A DNA stretch of 14,850 nucleotides from JBGTCY01 sp041748615 (GTDB lineage: Bacteria; Bacteroidota; Bacteroidia; Chitinophagales; CAIOSU01): positions 1-14,850 of the forward strand of contig JBGTCY010000078.1 of NCBI GenBank assembly GCA_041748615.1, written 5' to 3'. The position numbers and the translations under genes are program-made. Positions 14,561-14,850 of the stretch are shown piece by piece. The notes beneath the pieces are model-generated. The model was not told where the DNA came from and made no database searches. It saw nothing but the letters and a program-made list of their open reading frames with translations. Position 1 is the first letter of the stretch, and every line of letters starts with the position of its first letter.

Positions 14561-14615
14561 AGTTTTAATGTTTATGATTGGTTTATAAATATTTACTTGT
14601 ATGTCTATGTCTGCA

Positions 14616-14850
14616 TCAAATTAGTCGTCTTACTTTTTGTTTGTAATTAATGTAAGATTGTTCGTGTTCTTTGGCTAAAAATTCTTCTTCAAGTCTGATT
14701 TGGATTTGAATGAGAACGTACCCTAAAATCAAAAATATTAACGTCAAAGCATTGGGCGTAACTAAAAAAAGTCCGGCTACACTCAAAATCATTCCCAGAA
14801 AAATCGGATTGCGGGAGATGGAAAAAAGTCCGCTTGTTACTAATTCCGTT
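14616..14850 (-). CDS. ICMT/PEMT-like membrane methyltransferase family protein (N-terminus beyond window)
   Basis: The frame is open from the right edge to the TGA at 14616, about 78 residues. Seen: SGLFSISRNPIFLGM, the G.(Y/F)..(S/T)R(N/H)P.(Y/F).G motif; two hydrophobic segments; then IRLEEEFLAKEHEQSYINYK, matching the EE..L....G..Y..Y motif; and a basic end VRRLI. These are the C-terminal landmarks of the isoprenylcysteine carboxyl methyltransferase and phospholipid methyltransferase group. The bacterial substrates are mostly unknown. Such proteins often turn up inside heavy-metal gene clusters, but a metal role is not shown. Only the C-terminal part is visible, so total length and start are unknown. 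Confidence 0.8.
   Translation of the reverse strand, partial: TELVTSGLFSISRNPIFLGMILSVAGLFLVTPNALTLIFLILGYVLIQIQIRLEEEFLAKEHEQSYINYKQKVRRLI

Overview
The window looks like a copper/silver resistance island from a member of the Bacteroidota. The phylum call rests on a HYC_CC_PP-type secreted protein, a DUF5676 protein next to an HMA chaperone, several small lipoproteins with short SSC/TAC/ASC lipoboxes, weak Shine-Dalgarno sites, and TTTG-containing promoter-like sequences. I cannot name a genus. Every gene I can support is on the minus strand, so transcription runs from right to left. No stretch longer than about 140 bases lacks a gene or gene remnant. I saw no rRNA, tRNA, CRISPR array or intact insertion sequence.

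Right end to centre (14850 to 9198): the 3' part of an ICMT/PEMT-like membrane methyltransferase; a small lipoprotein with a Cys-rich heavy-metal-binding domain; a promoter region with a 36-bp operator-like element; a broken gene in which the start of a Met-rich lipoprotein is joined to the end of a SHOCT-domain protein; a large CopA-type multicopper oxidase that appears fused to a CopB/PcoB-like outer-membrane barrel; and an APC-family permease 3 nt behind it. A second copy of the same promoter element follows. It precedes an intact Met-rich lipoprotein, a 36-residue membrane protein, a DUF5676 membrane protein and a CopZ-like HMA chaperone.

Centre to left end (9085 to 1): an NhaC-family antiporter, then what looks like one operon. 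It contains a HYC_CC_PP protein, a CopB-type (CPH motif) P1B ATPase with a His-rich N-terminus, a CueO-like multicopper oxidase (4-bp ATGA overlap) and a CusA-type RND pump (2 nt after the oxidase stop). The pump runs off the left edge. CusB and CusC would be expected beyond it but are not visible.

Together the genes cover cytosolic chaperoning (HMA), inner-membrane export (P1B-3 ATPase), periplasmic oxidation and binding (two multicopper oxidases, Met-rich and Cys-rich lipoproteins) and trans-envelope efflux (CusA). The most unusual points are the oxidase-barrel fusion, the duplicated 21-bp-spaced direct-repeat operator, the lipoprotein/SHOCT deletion fusion, and a palindromic element inserted in frame inside cusA. 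I do not see a clearly new defence or mobile system.
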